From Alphaproteobacteria bacterium (GTDB taxonomy: Bacteria; Pseudomonadota; Alphaproteobacteria; Caulobacterales; Maricaulaceae), in assembly GCA_018222865.1 (NCBI GenBank), contig JAAEZM010000002.1:182982-246981 (forward strand): a stretch of 64,000 nt of DNA, read 5' to 3'. The translations under genes and the position numbers were made by a program. Below are positions 8,705 to 17,407 of the stretch, piece by piece (within the stretch, counting starts at the first letter, position 1; each line of letters opens with the position of its first letter). A model generated the notes under the pieces. It saw only the letters and a program-made list of their open reading frames with translations. It was not told the origin of the DNA and searched no databases.

Positions 8705-9612
8705 TGAATACCCTGACGGATCCGCGTGAAAACGAACAGGCCCTCACCCAGGCGGCCGTGAAAGGCCGCTCCCTTTGGGATGATGCCCGCATCCGCCTGA
8801 TGCGTAACAAGGCCGCTGTGGTCTCCATGATTGTACTGGGCATTCTGGTCGTTCTGGCCATTCTCGGCCAGCTGGGTGTCTGGGTGCATGACTACGACAC
8901 GATTTATCGTGACCGCGTCTCCATTGCCCCGACCTTGGAGAATTGGCATTTGCTGGGTACGGACGCCCAGGGGCGGGACCTTCTCGCGCGGACTCTGGTC
9001 GGCCTGGGTGTGTCCTTGATGGTCGGCGTCGTGGCGACACTTGTATCCTTGATCATTGGTGTGACCTGGGGGGCGACAGCGGGCTTCATCGGCGGCCGTG
9101 TCGACCAGATGATGATGCGGATCGTCGATATCCTGTATTCGCTGCCCTTTATCTTCTTCGTCATCATCTTGATGGTGGTTTTCGGCCGCAATATCGTCCT
9201 GATTTTCGTTGCCATTGGCGCGGTGGAATGGCTGACCATGGCGCGTATTGTCCGCGGTCAGACGCTGGCACTGAAAAAGATGGAATTCGTGGAAGCTGCT
9301 GAGGCGACGGGCGTCTCGCAGGGCATGATCATCCAGCGCCACATCATCCCGAACGTGCTGGGGCCAGTCGTGGTCTATGTGACTTTGATGATCCCGGTTG
9401 TGATTCTGGCGGAAAGCTTTTTGAGCTTCTTGGGTCTTGGTGTTCAAGAACCGCTGACCTCGCTGGGGCGTCTCATCTCGACCGGGGCTCAGGATATGGA
9501 AGTCGCGCCGTGGACGCTGATTGTGCCGGCTATAACGATGATGGTGACGCTTTTCTGCCTCAACTTTATCGGTGACGGGCTGCGCGACGCAATCGACCCT
9601 AAAGACCGTTAG
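8704..9612 (+). CDS. Peptide ABC transporter permease (DppC/OppC type)
   Basis: A 302-residue partner of the preceding permease. The cytoplasmic N-terminus (SLWDDARIRLMRNKAAV) is the OppC_N segment, followed by six membrane spans. The family signature NWHLLGTDAQGRDLLARTLVG is present, and the coupling loop EFVEAAEATGVSQGMIIQRHIIPN is the EAA motif. It ends GDGLRDAIDPKDR, as expected. A strong bidirectional terminator follows within about 30 bases, and no ATPase gene is adjacent. Confidence 0.93.
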   Translation: MNTLTDPRENEQALTQAAVKGRSLWDDARIRLMRNKAAVVSMIVLGILVVLAILGQLGVWVHDYDTIYRDRVSIAPTLENWHLLGTDAQGRDLLARTLVGLGVSLMVGVVATLVSLIIGVTWGATAGFIGGRVDQMMMRIVDILYSLPFIFFVIILMVVFGRNIVLIFVAIGAVEWLTMARIVRGQTLALKKMEFVEAAEATGVSQGMIIQRHIIPNVLGPVVVYVTLMIPVVILAESFLSFLGLGVQEPLTSLGRLISTGAQDMEVAPWTLIVPAITMMVTLFCLNFIGDGLRDAIDPKDR

Positions 9613-9639
9613 GCCCAAAGACCTGACAGCCGACCAAAG

Positions 9640-9676
9640 AAAAACCCCTCGCGCTTCAGGCGCGAGGGGTTCTTTT
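9640..9676. terminator. Bidirectional Rho-independent terminator
   Basis: A 10-bp stem (CCCCTCGCGC / GCGCGAGGGG) with a 5-base loop is flanked by A5 on the left and TTCTTTT on the right. It can therefore end both the permease operon (plus) and the convergent small envelope gene (minus). Confidence 0.88.
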
Positions 9677-9695
9677 GTGGTCTGTCTTGGCCGGC

Positions 9696-10289
9696 CTAGC
9701 TGACGCGGCGGATGCGGAAATTCCGGCCGGTCCCATTCACCTTGGCCATGAAACTGCCCAGCGCGGCGGTGCGGATTTCCAGGAAAGCCCCGTCGAGATT
9801 GCGGGGAACCACGACATGGCGCGATTCCGTCTGGCGCCAGACCTGACCATTTTCCAGAGTGAAAACGTATTCATTGCCCAGACGACGCGCGCTGGCGATG
9901 GGCAGGCGGATAACAGAAATCTGGCCAGTGTCATCGCGTTCAACGACTTCGGAGCCCGTAGCGTCTGCGATCTGCGCGCGTTCACGAGGGGCGTCATCCC
10001 CGCCGCGATTTCTTGTCAGGAAGGGAATGGAGGGCAGGGCGAGACCGAAGCTGTCGCGCTCAACCGCTTCGATTTCCTGGCGTGAGACAGCGACGAGATC
10101 ACCGCTTTCCTCCGCAGAGGCGACGGCGGAGCTGGCCGCATCGAAGCACTGCAGACGCTGGGCGTCATCTGTAATCGCCCGGCAGGCCAAAAGGCCGTCC
10201 AGCACATCCTGCTGTGCAAAAGCGGGTGTCGTGGCGAGGGTGGACGCGGACAGGCAAAGCGCCGCCGCAAGCGTTAATCGTGTGTACAT
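9696..10289 (-). CDS. Periplasmic protein of unknown function
   Basis: A 197-residue protein with a signal peptide (1-25, cleavage after AFA-Q). The mature start LLACRAITDDAQRLQCFDAAS is a short Cys-pair motif common in uncharacterised alphaproteobacterial secreted proteins. The C-terminal half looks like a small beta-barrel (NEYVFTLENGQVWRQTES). No catalytic residues are evident. It is transcribed against the peptide transporter genes and lies between the permeases and the binding protein. Confidence 0.75.
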   Translation of the reverse strand: MYTRLTLAAALCLSASTLATTPAFAQQDVLDGLLACRAITDDAQRLQCFDAASSAVASAEESGDLVAVSRQEIEAVERDSFGLALPSIPFLTRNRGGDDAPRERAQIADATGSEVVERDDTGQISVIRLPIASARRLGNEYVFTLENGQVWRQTESRHVVVPRNLDGAFLEIRTAALGSFMAKVNGTGRNFRIRRVS

Positions 10290-10475
10290 CTCGCAGTTTC
10301 CATTCTGATTTCACCAGATAATGCGACACGGTCTCGCATGTGTCGACCGTTACGCACTTGTCCGGCTTGGCGAGTTTCGCTACCAGATGGCCAATTATTG
10401 AATTCCGTCTGCGGAGTTCAATAGCGTGTCGATTTAAATGTGAGATGTTTTGTGATCGGAAGGGGAGCCGAAATC

Positions 10476-12098
10476 GTGTCACCGAAGAAAATTCTGACCT
10501 CCGCCCTATTGAGTGTTTCCGTATTGGCTTTGGCAGCCTGCGGCGGCGGGGCCCCATCGGGAGACGATACGGTCGTTCTCTATCGCGGCAATAACGCCGA
10601 GCCACTCTCCCTGGATCCGCACAAGGCGAGCGGCACCTGGGAAAACAATATTATCGGTGACATGTTCATCGGCCTCTTCACCGAGAGCGCTGAAGGCGAG
10701 CCGGTTCCCGGCATGGCTGAAAGCTGGGAGGTGAGCGAGGACGGTCTGACCTGGACCTTCACGCTGCGCGAAGCAAGCTGGTCTGATGGTGAGCCGGTCA
10801 CCGCCCATGATTTCGTATTTGCTTGGCAGCGTATTGCAACGCCGGAAACGGGCGCCCAGTACGTCTCTCTGCTCTTCCCGATCCAGGGCGTGGAGCAGGC
10901 CAGCCGGGGCGAGCTCGATCCGACCGAAATCGGCGTGCGCGCTCTTGATGATCGCACGCTTGAGGTCAGCCTGGTCAATCCGGCTCCCTATCTCACGGGT
11001 CTGTTGACGCACTACACGACTTTCCCGATGCCGCGCCACGTTGTTGAAGCGGTCGGTGATGAGTGGGTGCGCCCGGAAAATATCGAAGTGAACGGCGCTT
11101 ATCAGCTCGTTGAATGGCGCACGAATGACTATGTGCAGCTGGTGCGCAATGAACGCTTCTTCGACAATGAAAACGTTTGCATCGACGAGGTGTATTTCTA
11201 CCCGACGGTCGACAGTTCTGCAGCTGGTCGCCGGGTTCGCAATGGCGAACTCGACCTGAACATGGAATTCCCGGGCCAGCAGATGGACTTCCTGCGCCGT
11301 GAAATTCCGGAATACGTCCGCGTTCACCCGTTCATGGGGACGATCTATTACAGCTTGAACACGACGCTGGATCAATTTGCGGATCCCAATGTGCGAAACG
11401 CCCTGGGCATGTCCCTGGACCGTGACTTCATCGCAAATGAAATCCTGCGGGCCGGGCAGCAGCCGGCTTATTCCCTGATCCCGCCAGGCATGTCGAATTA
11501 TCCCGGTGGTGTTGAGTCAGAATGGCGCGATACTCCGGTTGCCGAACGCCGCGTGATGGCGCGTCAGCTGCTCGAAGAGGCCGGTTTTGGTCCGGATAAT
11601 CCGCTCGAGTTCGAATTCAGCTACCGTGCAACGGGCGATAATCCGCGTATTGCGCCGGTGGTCCAGCGTGACTGGTCCGAGATTGCGGATTGGGTTCGCC
11701 CTGAACTGATCGTCAATGATACGCAGATCCACTATGACAATCTGCGCGCATCGGCCTATGAAATCGGTGATGGTGGCTGGATCGCTGACTATAACGATCC
11801 TTATAACTTCCTCTTCCTCGGCGAGTTCCGTTCAGTGCCGATGAATTATTCGCGCTATAATAATCCTGATTATGATGCGCTGGTGGAAGCCGCGAACCGT
11901 GAGCTGGATTTGACACTGCGCGGTCAGATGCTGGCCCAGGCGGAGCAGATGCTGATCGATGACATGCCGATTATTCCGGTTGTCTATTATGTATCCAAGG
12001 CTCTGGTGAGCCCGCGCGTGACCGGATACGAGAATAATCTCGTGAATATCCACCGTACGCGTTACATGTGTTTCAATGACTTGGAGGCGGCTGAATAA
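10476..12098 (+). CDS. oppA: Peptide ABC transporter substrate-binding lipoprotein (OppA family)
   Basis: A periplasmic oligopeptide-binding protein of the SBP_bac_5 family, 540 residues. GTG 10476 is chosen: GGAAGGGGAG lies 8 bases upstream, and the reading then starts with a clean lipoprotein signal (SPKKILTSALLSVSVLALAAC, lipobox LAAC, Cys22). An ATG at 10440 is in frame but would spoil the signal. Typical motifs include LDPHKASGTWE, GLTWTFTLREASWSDGEPVTAHDFVFAWQR and the C-terminal DMPIIPVVYY. It probably serves the two permeases upstream. A terminator follows at 12126. Confidence 0.93.
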   Translation: MSPKKILTSALLSVSVLALAACGGGAPSGDDTVVLYRGNNAEPLSLDPHKASGTWENNIIGDMFIGLFTESAEGEPVPGMAESWEVSEDGLTWTFTLREASWSDGEPVTAHDFVFAWQRIATPETGAQYVSLLFPIQGVEQASRGELDPTEIGVRALDDRTLEVSLVNPAPYLTGLLTHYTTFPMPRHVVEAVGDEWVRPENIEVNGAYQLVEWRTNDYVQLVRNERFFDNENVCIDEVYFYPTVDSSAAGRRVRNGELDLNMEFPGQQMDFLRREIPEYVRVHPFMGTIYYSLNTTLDQFADPNVRNALGMSLDRDFIANEILRAGQQPAYSLIPPGMSNYPGGVESEWRDTPVAERRVMARQLLEEAGFGPDNPLEFEFSYRATGDNPRIAPVVQRDWSEIADWVRPELIVNDTQIHYDNLRASAYEIGDGGWIADYNDPYNFLFLGEFRSVPMNYSRYNNPDYDALVEAANRELDLTLRGQMLAQAEQMLIDDMPIIPVVYYVSKALVSPRVTGYENNLVNIHRTRYMCFNDLEAAE

Positions 12099-12125
12099 GC
12101 TTCGCCTTGCCAGTCGGACACAACC

Positions 12126-12159
12126 GGCCCTAGCCTGTCACCGCAGGCTGGGGCCTTTT
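12126..12159 (+). terminator. Rho-independent terminator after oppA
   Basis: A 12-bp stem (GGCCCTAGCCTG / CAGGCTGGGGCC, one T.G pair) with a short loop is followed by TTTT, 27 bases past the oppA stop. Confidence 0.8.
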
Positions 12160-12193
12160 GATTCCGGCAATGTCGATCTGGGGGAGATAAGCG

Positions 12194-13441
12194 ATGTCGG
12201 GTAGTGATGTCGTCACAGACGCAGTAATTGCCGGCTCGGGCGCCGGCGAGCTGGAAGACGCGATCAAGGATTCGAAGCGGAAAAAGCGTAATCGCAAAAG
12301 CGCTTTCACCTCGCCGACACCCGAGGGTGTGTGCTCGAATTGCGAGACAAAGCTGGCAGGGCCTGTCTGTCACAGCTGCGGTCAGACCGCAGACACGTTT
12401 CACCGGCCTGTCTGGGATCTGGTCATGGAAGTGCTGGACGGGTTGTTCGGCATTGAGGGGCGTCTCTGGCGCACCATCCCACCCTTGATGTTTCGTCCGG
12501 GCTGGCTGACCCGACAATATCTGTCAGGCGTGCGGGCGCGTTTCGTCATGCCCTTCCGTCTGTATCTGACGGCAAGTGTTCTCTTCTTTCTGCTGATGTT
12601 TTCGGTGAACTCTGGCGACCAGCTGGAAGCGCCGGTCGTTGATCCGGCCAGTTTGGAAGAGGCGCGAGAAGACCTTTCCGGGCTGAGCGAGGAGTTGGAA
12701 GAGGCCGGGATACCCGAGGGGGCAGCCGCTGCGATACAGGCGCAGGCCGAGCGTGGACTGGATCGAGCGGTGGTTGATGCCGAGGCTGTGAACAATGATC
12801 CAGACGTTCGGCAGGCCGTGGAGCAGGGGTGGAAGAATGAGGCGCAGGGCGCGCTCTGCGCGGCATTGACGCCGGAGGATTGCCCGGAGCAAGTCGATAC
12901 CCTGCGGCAAGCCGATCAGGATCCCGACCAGGAGGGTGTCCAGTTTGCTGATGGCGTTTCAATGGATTTTTCCGGCCTGGAAGACGCGCCCTATGGGGTG
13001 CGGGAGTTCATCCGTGAAAAAGGCGATTCCATTATCGAGGATAATGGCGAGGAGCTGATGCAGCAGTTCCGCGAACTTCTCCCACGGGTGATGTTTGTCA
13101 TGCTCCCCGTCTATGCCTTCCTATTGGCGGCGACGCATTTTTATAAGCGTGGCTATTTCTTCTATGACCATCTCGTGGTTTCGCTGCACTTCCACGCCTT
13201 CTTGTTCTTCTTCTTCATCCTGATGATGCTGACCAGCCTGGTGATTGGCATTGGGTGGAGCATTGTCCTGCTCCTCGTCTGGTCGAACTACTATCTCTAC
13301 CGGATACACAGGGTGGTCTATTCGCATGGGCGGTTTTCATCCGTCCTGCGAACGATCTTCATGGACTTTGCCTATCTCATCTTCCTGCTGATCGGCGCGC
13401 TCGTTGCGATGTTCATCGCCTTCTTGCAGCAGGGCAGCTAG
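12194..13441 (+). CDS. DUF3667 membrane protein with N-terminal zinc ribbon
   Basis: A 415-residue protein. Residues about 42-60 hold two CxxC pairs (CSNC and CHSC), a zinc-ribbon-like element. Next comes the conserved segment GLFGIEGRLWRTIPPLMFRPGWLTRQYLSGVRARFVMPFR that defines DUF3667. One span follows near 125-140, an acidic non-membrane insert lies between 150 and 290, and three C-terminal spans complete the protein. The function is unknown. GGGGGAGAT precedes ATG 12194. It is convergent with sppA and shares a terminator with it. Confidence 0.85.
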   Translation: MSGSDVVTDAVIAGSGAGELEDAIKDSKRKKRNRKSAFTSPTPEGVCSNCETKLAGPVCHSCGQTADTFHRPVWDLVMEVLDGLFGIEGRLWRTIPPLMFRPGWLTRQYLSGVRARFVMPFRLYLTASVLFFLLMFSVNSGDQLEAPVVDPASLEEAREDLSGLSEELEEAGIPEGAAAAIQAQAERGLDRAVVDAEAVNNDPDVRQAVEQGWKNEAQGALCAALTPEDCPEQVDTLRQADQDPDQEGVQFADGVSMDFSGLEDAPYGVREFIREKGDSIIEDNGEELMQQFRELLPRVMFVMLPVYAFLLAATHFYKRGYFFYDHLVVSLHFHAFLFFFFILMMLTSLVIGIGWSIVLLLVWSNYYLYRIHRVVYSHGRFSSVLRTIFMDFAYLIFLLIGALVAMFIAFLQQGS

Positions 13442-13472
13442 CAGCAGGAAAGACGCTCAGGCGTAAACGCAC

Positions 13473-13508
13473 AAAAAAGGCCCGCCGGTTATCCGGCGGG
13501 CCTTTCTT
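13473..13508. terminator. Bidirectional terminator between DUF3667 gene and sppA
   Basis: A 10-bp GC stem (GGCCCGCCGG / CCGGCGGGCC) with a TTAT loop has A6 on the left and TTTCTT on the right. It serves both convergent genes. Confidence 0.9.
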
Positions 13509-13529
13509 CATGTGAGGATCGCGGCGCGC

Positions 13530-15314
13530 TTATTGCGGCTGCGGCGCGGTGGAGCGCAATTGCAGCTGACCGCCCTCGGCGGCCTGACGGGCTTCAATCG
13601 CCGCCTGCACTTCAGGCAGCTCCATCACGGCATTGAGGCGGGCCACAGCTTCGGCATTCTCAGCGGAGACACCAAAGAGCTGGGAGAAGGCCTCGTACGG
13701 CGTCAGCTGACGCGGGAAGCGGCGGATCTGAACGCCGCTCTCCGGAGCGATGCCGGCCAGGTCGCGCGCGGCCGCAACAGCATCACGGAAACCGCCAATT
13801 TCGTCGACTAGACCCAGATCCAGGGCCTGAGCGCCTGTCCAGACACGGCCGCGGGCGATCTCCAGCACCCGCTCCATCGGCAGATCACGGCCATCGGCGA
13901 CGCGGCTGGTGAAGTCGTCATAGATATCCGACATTTGCTGGCGATAAGCGGCGCGTTGGCTCTCCGTCCAGCTTTCCTGGCCAGAAAAGGCGGTGGCGAA
14001 TTCACCGCCGACCGAGACCGTCTCGACATTCAGGCCGACCAGCTCATAGGTGCCGGAAAGATCAATCTTGCCGCCCAGAACACCGATCGAGCCGGTAATC
14101 GTGGTGGCGTGCGCGAAGATGAGATCCGCCGGCGCGGCGAGGTAATAGCCACCGGACGCCGCAGCCCCGGCCATGGAGACCACGACCGGCTTGCCGGCCT
14201 CGCGGGCGCGGATGACGGCATTCCAGATCTGGTCGGAGGCAATGGCTGAACCGCCGCCGCTATCGACCCGGATGACAATCGCGCGGACGGAGAGATCATT
14301 GGCGGCTGCCTCAATGGCTTCAGCCATGGCATCACCGCCGATCATTTCCGTACCGCCAAAGGCGCCTTGCTCGCCCTGGCCGGTGACGATGGCGCCCTGG
14401 CCTTCGATCAGGGCGATGACCGGGCGGTTATTCCAGCTGTGAACCTGCTGGGCGTAATCTTCCAGAGACATCGCGCTGCCGGCGCCATCGATCCGGTTGA
14501 GCGCGGCTTCCCGTGCTTCAACAACATGGCCGAGACGGTCGATGAGGCCCGCTTCTGTGGCGCCCTCTGCTGTGTGCGGAGCCGTGTCGAACAGGCTGCG
14601 CACTGTCTCGCCGCTCAGACCGCGATCCGCTGCAATCGCCACGACGGCCGTGTCGTAGATGGAGGACATGTAAGACGTCACCGCTTCGCGATGAGCATCG
14701 GTCAGCGTGGTCTCGGTATAAGTATTGGCGGCGTTCTTATACTCGTGGAATTGCTCGAATTGCGGATTGGCATCGAATTGTTCGAACAGCCCGCCCAGGA
14801 ATGGGATTTCCGCAGCCAGGCCGGAGGCTGTGAAGCTGGACGTGTCCTGCAGCCAGATCTCGTCGGACCCGGAGACTGCGAAATAGCCGGTCACGGATGT
14901 GCCTTCAAAGCCCTGCGCGTGGGTCATGACGAATTTGCCGGCGTCCTGGAAATCGCTGATCGCCAGGCGCATCTCCTCGGCCATGGCCGGGACCATGCCG
15001 AATTCATTGGCGCGGATGAACAAGCCCTGGACGCGATCATCCGTCTCGGCATATTCCAGCGTCTGGACGATATCGACCACGGAGAGCGGTCCGCCGAAAT
15101 TGAACGGCGAGTTGGACGGGCTGTCGAGGCGGGCCTCGCGCAGGTCCAGCTCCAGGACGACGCCGCCGCGCGGCATGGCCGGCTCACTGTCCGCGCCACT
15201 CAATGCCGAGGCGAACAGGCCTGCGATCATGAAGAAGAATAAAATGACGGCGAGGACGGAGCCAATGATGACGCCGACAATCGAGCCGAAAAAAGTAATC
15301 CAAAACTGTTTCAT
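13530..15314 (-). CDS. sppA: Signal peptide peptidase SppA (67K type)
   Basis: A membrane-bound serine protease of family S49 that degrades cleaved signal peptides in the inner membrane and periplasm. The 594 residues match the long tandem-domain form (E. coli about 618). There is one N-terminal membrane anchor (about 5-35). The first S49 domain carries the general-base lysine in FHEYKNAANTYTE. The second carries the nucleophile serine in AGAAASGGYYLAAPAD, followed by TGSIGVLGGK. ATG 15314 has AGGGAC upstream. Confidence 0.94.
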   Translation of the reverse strand: MKQFWITFFGSIVGVIIGSVLAVILFFFMIAGLFASALSGADSEPAMPRGGVVLELDLREARLDSPSNSPFNFGGPLSVVDIVQTLEYAETDDRVQGLFIRANEFGMVPAMAEEMRLAISDFQDAGKFVMTHAQGFEGTSVTGYFAVSGSDEIWLQDTSSFTASGLAAEIPFLGGLFEQFDANPQFEQFHEYKNAANTYTETTLTDAHREAVTSYMSSIYDTAVVAIAADRGLSGETVRSLFDTAPHTAEGATEAGLIDRLGHVVEAREAALNRIDGAGSAMSLEDYAQQVHSWNNRPVIALIEGQGAIVTGQGEQGAFGGTEMIGGDAMAEAIEAAANDLSVRAIVIRVDSGGGSAIASDQIWNAVIRAREAGKPVVVSMAGAAASGGYYLAAPADLIFAHATTITGSIGVLGGKIDLSGTYELVGLNVETVSVGGEFATAFSGQESWTESQRAAYRQQMSDIYDDFTSRVADGRDLPMERVLEIARGRVWTGAQALDLGLVDEIGGFRDAVAAARDLAGIAPESGVQIRRFPRQLTPYEAFSQLFGVSAENAEAVARLNAVMELPEVQAAIEARQAAEGGQLQLRSTAPQPQ

Positions 15315-15518
15315 AAGAGTCCCTGGCCACCCGGCGCACTGTTTACAGGCGGGCGTCTTGCAAGAAGCGCTCCGCTCTTACCCATCAACCTAGTGTCAGG
15401 CTTGGACAGGGTCGAGGGGGTGCAGGGCGAAAGGCGGGTAAATTTACCGTAAGCCACCCAGGGTGTGGCGGTAGCGCGACAATTTGCTGGGGATGCGGGA
15501 GAGGGGGACTTTTTTGAA

Positions 15519-15595
15519 TGGTCGGAGTGGCGAGATTCGAACTCACGACCCCTGCCTCCCGAAGACAGTGCTCTACCAGGCTGAGCTACACTCCG
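15519..15595 (-). tRNA. tRNA-Pro(CGG)
   Basis: A 77-base cloverleaf on the minus strand: acceptor CGGAGTG/CACTCCG, D-arm AGCTCAGCCTGGTAGAGC, anticodon stem CTGTC/GGCAG around loop TTCGGGA (anticodon CGG, reading CCG), T-arm with TTCGAAT, discriminator A and an encoded CCA. Confidence 0.96.
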
Positions 15596-15786
15596 AACCG
15601 AGGCGCGGCTTATAACCAACTCTTATGGCGCGCGCAACGCGCCTTTCGCACCCGCCCGCAGATCCGCTGCAGTCACATGTGTCTGGGAAGCTCATGTGCA
15701 ATTGGATGCTGTTTTCACCGCATCTGGCCGTTGCATCCCTCGCGGCATCCCGTTATTTAGCCCGCTCCGCCAATCGCGGAGCCGGT

Positions 15787-15861
15787 TGGGGCATCGCCAA
15801 GTGGTAAGGCATCGGTTTTTGGTACCGACATTCCCAGGTTCGAATCCTGGTGCCCCAGCCA
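15787..15861 (+). tRNA. tRNA-Gln(TTG)
   Basis: A 75-base cloverleaf: acceptor TGGGGCA/TGCCCCA, D-arm with AAGTGGTAAGGC, anticodon stem TCGGT/ACCGA around loop TTTTGGT (anticodon TTG, reading CAA and wobble CAG), T-arm CCCAGGTTCGAATCCTGGT, and an encoded GCCA end. Confidence 0.96.
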
Positions 15862-16591
15862 ATCTTCTTTCTCGTTTGATTCTGAATTTGATTGCGCTCG
15901 CCTCGCGGCGATCCCGCCGCTGGCTCTGACAGTGCCGCAGGCGGTTCCCTTGCGGGACTAGATGGCGCGGTTGCGGACGCCTTGGGTGCTGTGCTCGTCT
16001 ATCGGAAGGCGCCAATCACAGTTTTCAGGGCACAAATTGCGGTGGCTTCGCCGCGGCCCATGACACTCCCATAAAATATGATCATTGCGCGAATCCGAGA
16101 GCTTTGATTCGTGTCCTGCGCGAGATTTGGTGGCCGTTTTGTCCTGCAGAGCGCTGATTTTCATCGCTGCTGGAAATTTTTCACTTTCAGGGCCACTACC
16201 TCGCCTAATGCGCGAGCCTGTCGAAATCGCAATGCTTTTCACGCGAATTTGACACAGAAAAGCGCAGTTTGAGCCTTCATCGACACACAAACTTCTATTG
16301 ATTGCCGCGCGGAGCTGGTGTTAGCGTTCGATCCAAATTCGAGCGGCGCGCGAGCGCCTATACGAACGGTGGGCCAACCATCGCGCATTTGAGTGCGAGC
16401 TGCATTTTTTCCACACGCAGTAACCACTCAATTAGAATTGAACGCTATGTCGGGCTAATCCGACCGCGGCAATCAGGCCGCTTGAACATGAGGGTAGGGG
16501 GCCAGACCGGCGAGGCTAAAGCCGGTTCAGCTATGAAATTTGTAAGCGGGGGTCCGTAGGGAGTCCCGCATTGACCATTGTGAGGCGAGAA
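15862..16591. other. 730-base gene-free region before the TonB cluster
   Basis: No convincing coding frame was found; the short open frames here lack ribosome sites and family features. The stretch is less GC-rich than its surroundings between about 16060 and 16460. It presumably contains the promoter of the large operon starting at 16592. Near its end is a small hairpin (CCGGCGAGGCTAAAGCCGG, about 16507-16525). No clear -35/-10 pair or Fur-like box could be assigned by eye. Confidence 0.5.
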
Positions 16592-17383
16592 ATGGTGAAC
16601 TTGAAGAATATTGTTCGCGCGTCGCTTATGGCGGCCGTTGCGGCAGGTGCCGTTGGGGGGGCTGCCTTTGCGCAGACGCAAACCCTCAACACGATGCTGA
16701 ACGAAGCTGGCACGGGCACGCAGCAGGGCGCACAGACGCAGGCGCGTATCGATACGCTGGATGACCAGCGCACGGACATTGAACTGGAATATCGCGCTCT
16801 GCTGCAGCAGATCGAATCCCAGCGTCTGTTCGTTGAGCAGCAGCAAGTCTTCATCCGCTCTCAGGAGAACGAGGTCACCTCGCTCGAGCAGCAGATCGAA
16901 CGCGTTGACAATATCGAGCGCGACCTTGCGCCGATGATGCGCGAGATGGTCGCGGGCCTCGAAGAGTTCGTGAACCTGGACCTGCCCTTCCAGCTGGAAG
17001 GTGAAGAGGGCCGCTTGGCTCGCATCGAAGGCCTCTATGAGCTGGTCGACGATCCGAACATCTCCCAGGCTGAGCGCTATCGCGTCATCCTGAACGCCTA
17101 CGAAATTGAAGCCTCCTACGGCCGTTCCCTCGTCGCTTACGAGGAAACTGTCCTTGAGGGCGATGCTCCGGTCATCGTTGACGTTCTGCGCTTCGGCCGC
17201 GTCGGCATGATCCGCAAATATCCGAATGAGCGTCTTGAGATGCTGACGGCCGGTTCCGACGGCTGGGTTGAACTGCCGGGCGGTTACCTGTCCAACTTCA
17301 ACCGCGCTCTGCGTATTGCTCAAGAAGTCACCACCCCGTCCGTCTTCCTGGCACCTCTGCCAGGCCCGTCGGTCGCACAGTAA
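16592..17383 (+). CDS. DUF3450 periplasmic coiled-coil protein of the Ttp/TonB cluster
   Basis: About 263 residues. The signal peptide (MVNLKNIVRASLMAAVAAG..., cleavage after AFA-Q) is followed by a long coiled coil (about 45-115, rich in Gln, Glu and Arg). A C-terminal domain contains the DUF3450 hallmark VLRFGRVGMIRKYP. In Vibrio and relatives this protein is encoded with ttpC, exbB, exbD and tonB and works with the TonB2 system. ATG 16592 was chosen for the signal peptide; GTG 16580 and TTG 16571 are in-frame alternatives, the latter after AGGGAG. It is the first gene of a seven-gene operon-like run. Confidence 0.88.
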   Translation: MVNLKNIVRASLMAAVAAGAVGGAAFAQTQTLNTMLNEAGTGTQQGAQTQARIDTLDDQRTDIELEYRALLQQIESQRLFVEQQQVFIRSQENEVTSLEQQIERVDNIERDLAPMMREMVAGLEEFVNLDLPFQLEGEEGRLARIEGLYELVDDPNISQAERYRVILNAYEIEASYGRSLVAYEETVLEGDAPVIVDVLRFGRVGMIRKYPNERLEMLTAGSDGWVELPGGYLSNFNRALRIAQEVTTPSVFLAPLPGPSVAQ

Positions 17384-17407
17384 CGGCCTGGTTGGGAGAG
17401 TTACATT

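Noticed and set aside
15892-16427. Short open frames in the gap before the TonB cluster
   Set aside because: No ribosome sites, no conserved features and no operon context.
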